DNA of 64,000 bases from Terriglobia bacterium (GTDB lineage Bacteria; Acidobacteriota; Terriglobia; Bryobacterales; Bryobacteraceae): positions 1-64,000 of the forward strand of contig JAJPIT010000030.1 of assembly GCA_021324615.1 (NCBI GenBank), in the 5' to 3' direction. Below the pieces are notes generated by a model. That model was not told the origin of the DNA, did no database searches, and worked only from the letters and a program-made list of their open reading frames with translations. Positions 61,655 to 64,000 of this stretch are shown piece by piece; positions within the stretch are counted from its first letter, which is position 1, and each line of letters opens with the position of its first letter. The position numbers and the translations under genes are program-made.

Positions 61655-61660
61655 AAAGGA

Positions 61661-63775
61661 ATGGAGTCGCGATCGGCGGCGGCCCGCGTCATCGACCGGT
61701 TTTTCGAGTTTTCGCTGCTGGGCATGCTGGCCGCCGGATACTTCGCTGTGGCCGGCTCCGGTTATCTGGACTGGCCCACGGCGGCGCTCACGCTGATGGG
61801 CCTGTGTTTGCGCGGCCTGATGGTGGCGGGCGTGGTCGAGCTGGAGTTCTCCAACCGCCTGGTGGCGCTGGTCACGCTGGGCTACATTCTGTTTTATCCG
61901 CTCGATTACCTTTTCGTTTCCGGGACGTTTTTGCAGGCCACGGTGCATCTGGTCTGCTTCCTCGCCGTTCTGAAGATTCTGACGGCGAAGACGAACCGCG
62001 ACTACACTTACGTGAAAATGATCGCCGTGCTGGAGCTGCTGGCGGCGGCGGTCTTATCGATCCGCCTGAGCTTCTTCGCCTATCTGGCGCTGTTCTTATT
62101 GCTGGCGATCGCGGCGTTTTCAAGCGGCGAAATCAGGCGGTCCGCGCAGTTGCGGCGCGCGGTGGTGCGCGGCGGACTGGCGGCGTTTCCGCGAAGGCTC
62201 GCCGCGCTGACGGTTTTCCTGTTCAGCGGGATTCTGGTCCTCACCACCGGAATGTTTTTCGTTTTACCGCGCACCGCGCGGGCCGCGCTTGACCGCTTCG
62301 TGCCCCAAAAATACCATCTGCCCGGCTTCACCAATGGAATCACGCTGGGCCAGATCGGCGAGATCAAACGCAGCAGCGCGCCGGTGATGCACATCAAGGC
62401 CTGGCCGGAGAGCGAAGGGCTGCTGGATGTGAAATGGCGCGGCGCCGCGCTTTCGCGCTTCGACGGCAGGCGCTGGGACAATCCGCCGGGGCGGGCCGAT
62501 CTGGAGCTGCCCATCGAGCACGGCGTGCTGATGGTGAACCGCAACTACTATCGTGCGCCGACGCGGCCCGGGCGGACGCTGGTCTACACCGTTCATCTGA
62601 ACGATATCGCCTCCGACACGCTGTTTATCGCCGGCACTCCGCAGACCATCAGCATTGACGTGCCCTTCGTGGAGTTGACGCGCGCCGGATCGTTCACCGT
62701 GCCGGAGCTGGGCGGCAGAGGAGCGGGGCTGACCTACGGAGTCTACAGTTTTCTCGAAGACGAAACCGCGGCGGTGCAGGCCACGCCGGAGCCTTTGTCC
62801 CCCCGCATGCGCGCCGAGCTGCTGCAACTGCCGGCGATCGATCCGCGGATCGCCGCCCTGGCGCGGAACATGACGGCGGGCGCGCGCGAGGAGGCGGAAA
62901 AAGCCGAAAAAATCGAGTATCATCTGCGCCACGACTACGGCTACACGCTGGAGCTGCTGCCCAAAACCGTTCCCGATCCGCTGGCGAATTTTTTGTTCGA
63001 TCGCAAGAAGGGGCACTGCGAGTACTTTGCCTCGGCCATGGCAGTGATGCTGCGCACGCTGGGGATTCCTTCGCGCGTGGTCACCGGATTTCAAAGCGGC
63101 GTCTATAATCCGATCACGCACCTTCAGGTGGTCCGCGCCTCCGACGCCCACAGTTGGGTGGAAGCCTGGATCCAAGGCCATGGCTGGATGACGTACGATC
63201 CGACCCCGCCCGATCCGCGCGCCGCCGTCATGGGACTGATGGCGCGGATGTCGCTGTTTTTCGACGCGGCCGAGCAGTTCTGGCAGGACTGGGTGGTCAG
63301 CTACGACCTGGACCGGCAGATTGTCCTGGCCTCCCGCATGGATGCCGGCGCGCGCAGGATCAGTTTTCACTGGTTCTCCCGCGACTGGCTCGATCCGGCG
63401 GTGCGCGCCGCCGCGCCGTGGGCGCCGGCCGCCGGATTCGGAGGAGCGCTGGCGATCTTATCCTTCGTTTTCGGCCGCGAAGCCGTGGCGCGCTGCAAGC
63501 GCCGGATGCGGGTGCGGCGCATGGCGCGCGGCGAAGGCCAAGCCTCCGACGCGACGCTGCTTTATGAGCGGATGCTCGGCAGTCTGGCGCGCCGCGGTTT
63601 TCAAAAGCCGCCGTGGCTCACGCCGGGAGAGTTCGCGCGGGTGCTGCCGCCCACCGAAGTCCGCGGCCTGGTGCAGGAGCTTACCGCCTTCTATAACGAA
63701 TTTCGCTTCGGCGGGCGCCGCGAGGTGGCACCGCAGATGATGGAGCTGTTGGAGCGCCTGGAAAGGACCCATTGA
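61661..63775 (+). CDS. TgpA-like membrane protein with transglutaminase domain
   Basis: 704 aa. Five to six N-terminal membrane helices (DUF3488-like, about 15-215), a periplasmic domain, a transglutaminase-like core with Cys453 ('KKGHCEYFASAMAV'), His497 ('DAHSWVEAW') and Asp513 ('YDPTPPD'), a late membrane helix (about 590-610), and a cytoplasmic DUF4129-like tail ('GEFARVLPPTEVRGLVQELT'). TgpA-type proteins are essential envelope proteins with unknown targets. ATG is at leaderless spacing from TAAAAT. A gene of the polyQ family follows after 7 bases. Confidence 0.9.
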   Translation: MESRSAAARVIDRFFEFSLLGMLAAGYFAVAGSGYLDWPTAALTLMGLCLRGLMVAGVVELEFSNRLVALVTLGYILFYPLDYLFVSGTFLQATVHLVCFLAVLKILTAKTNRDYTYVKMIAVLELLAAAVLSIRLSFFAYLALFLLLAIAAFSSGEIRRSAQLRRAVVRGGLAAFPRRLAALTVFLFSGILVLTTGMFFVLPRTARAALDRFVPQKYHLPGFTNGITLGQIGEIKRSSAPVMHIKAWPESEGLLDVKWRGAALSRFDGRRWDNPPGRADLELPIEHGVLMVNRNYYRAPTRPGRTLVYTVHLNDIASDTLFIAGTPQTISIDVPFVELTRAGSFTVPELGGRGAGLTYGVYSFLEDETAAVQATPEPLSPRMRAELLQLPAIDPRIAALARNMTAGAREEAEKAEKIEYHLRHDYGYTLELLPKTVPDPLANFLFDRKKGHCEYFASAMAVMLRTLGIPSRVVTGFQSGVYNPITHLQVVRASDAHSWVEAWIQGHGWMTYDPTPPDPRAAVMGLMARMSLFFDAAEQFWQDWVVSYDLDRQIVLASRMDAGARRISFHWFSRDWLDPAVRAAAPWAPAAGFGGALAILSFVFGREAVARCKRRMRVRRMARGEGQASDATLLYERMLGSLARRGFQKPPWLTPGEFARVLPPTEVRGLVQELTAFYNEFRFGGRREVAPQMMELLERLERTH

Positions 63776-63782
63776 GCCGGCG

Positions 63783-64000
63783 ATGAGAGCCGCGGTTTTG
63801 ATGCTCGTCCTGGCGGGGCTTCTGCGGGCCGACTTCGAGTATGAAAGCCGGCTGGAGATGACCGGCGCTGGAGTCATACACTCCGCGGCCGCGCACTACA
63901 TCAAGGGCAGCCGCATGGCCACCATTAGCAAGGCTCACGCGACCATCGTCAACCTGGATAACGGCAGCGTCGTGGAGATCGACTTTTCGAAAAAAACATT
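63783..64000 (+). CDS. exported protein, paralogue of the polyQ protein (truncated by window end)
   Basis: The first 72 codons are present. Signal peptide (about 1-16, LLRAD). Mature start 'FEYESRLEMTGAGV', then 'YIKGSRMATISKAHATIVNL' and 'DNGSVVEIDFSKKT', which align with 'AVKGNRKITLNDTTGQIIDL' and 'DEEKIYDLDMRSKT' of the gene at 60532. It begins 7 bases after the transglutaminase gene. The rest lies outside the window. No function assigned. Confidence 0.7.
   Translation, partial: MRAAVLMLVLAGLLRADFEYESRLEMTGAGVIHSAAAHYIKGSRMATISKAHATIVNLDNGSVVEIDFSKKT

Noticed and set aside
1-64000. tRNA, rRNA, IS elements, prophage, attachment sites, CRISPR arrays
   Set aside because: None could be identified by reading; gaps between genes are too short for most, and no transposase, integrase or cas-like protein is encoded.

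Overview
This GC-rich, densely coded 64 kb window looks chromosomal and comes from a Gram-negative (diderm) bacterium. It carries LptD, TolC, an AsmA-like protein and an MtrB-like porin. The closest fit is an Acidobacteriota member of the Solibacter/Bryobacter kind: two exported proteins end in the TIGR03437-type domain expanded in Solibacter, one has SBBP propeller repeats, and there are a tricorn-like protease and several Acidobacteriota-type exported proteins. This placement is inferred from protein style; no rRNA is present. I see no tRNA, rRNA, IS element, prophage or CRISPR array, and no gene-free stretch over 300 bases (the longest gap, 27923-28100, is about 180 bases).

Layout. 1-11.5 kb: AsmA-like protein; a decaheme cytochrome plus MtrB-like porin operon (a predicted trans-outer-membrane electron conduit); a Reeler-like secreted protein with an altered heme-like motif; an M1 peptidase; an SBBP/TIGR03437 protein. 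11.5-15 kb: LssY_C-like protein; then ACP, a KAS III homologue whose catalytic Cys is Ser, and a GT2 glycosyltransferase. 15-24 kb: YncE-like propeller; a two-component system divergent from a TolC/adaptor/RND tripartite efflux operon. 24-30.7 kb: DedA and PpiD-like foldase; a cytochrome c-copper monooxygenase-like fusion; an ABC-2 permease; a thiolase/OB-fold/RlmH operon.

30.7-33.8 kb is the most interesting region. Five genes on one strand overlap or nearly touch: ECF sigma factor, zinc-type anti-sigma candidate, exported protein, rhodanese, and an ArsC/Spx-family protein whose catalytic Cys codon is an in-frame TGA. A perfect 7-bp hairpin lies at bacterial-SECIS distance after it, so this is best read as a selenoprotein.

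34-45 kb: a paired SMR-like transporter, a GH63-like hydrolase, YraN, a methyltransferase divergent from a radical SAM/SPASM protein, a tricorn-like protease and LptD (with a start/frameshift problem). 45.6-53.9 kb: RDD protein, GT39-like membrane protein, an overlapping phosphotransacetylase/HDAC-like deacetylase pair, two overlapping metallophosphoesterases, a PfkB kinase, a small exported protein and a YjbR protein. 53.9-64 kb: a DUF255 thioredoxin-fold protein; fumarylacetoacetase, a dihydropteridine-reductase-like SDR and pterin-4a-carbinolamine dehydratase (a phenylalanine/tyrosine-catabolism set); a beta-lactamase-DUF1343 (NamZ-like) fusion; a polyQ exported protein; a transglutaminase membrane protein; and a truncated paralogue of the polyQ protein at the window edge.

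Many genes are translationally coupled through ATGA/TTGA overlaps. A recurring TANNNT hexamer sits 5-8 nt before start codons that lack a Shine-Dalgarno, which suggests frequent leaderless transcription.
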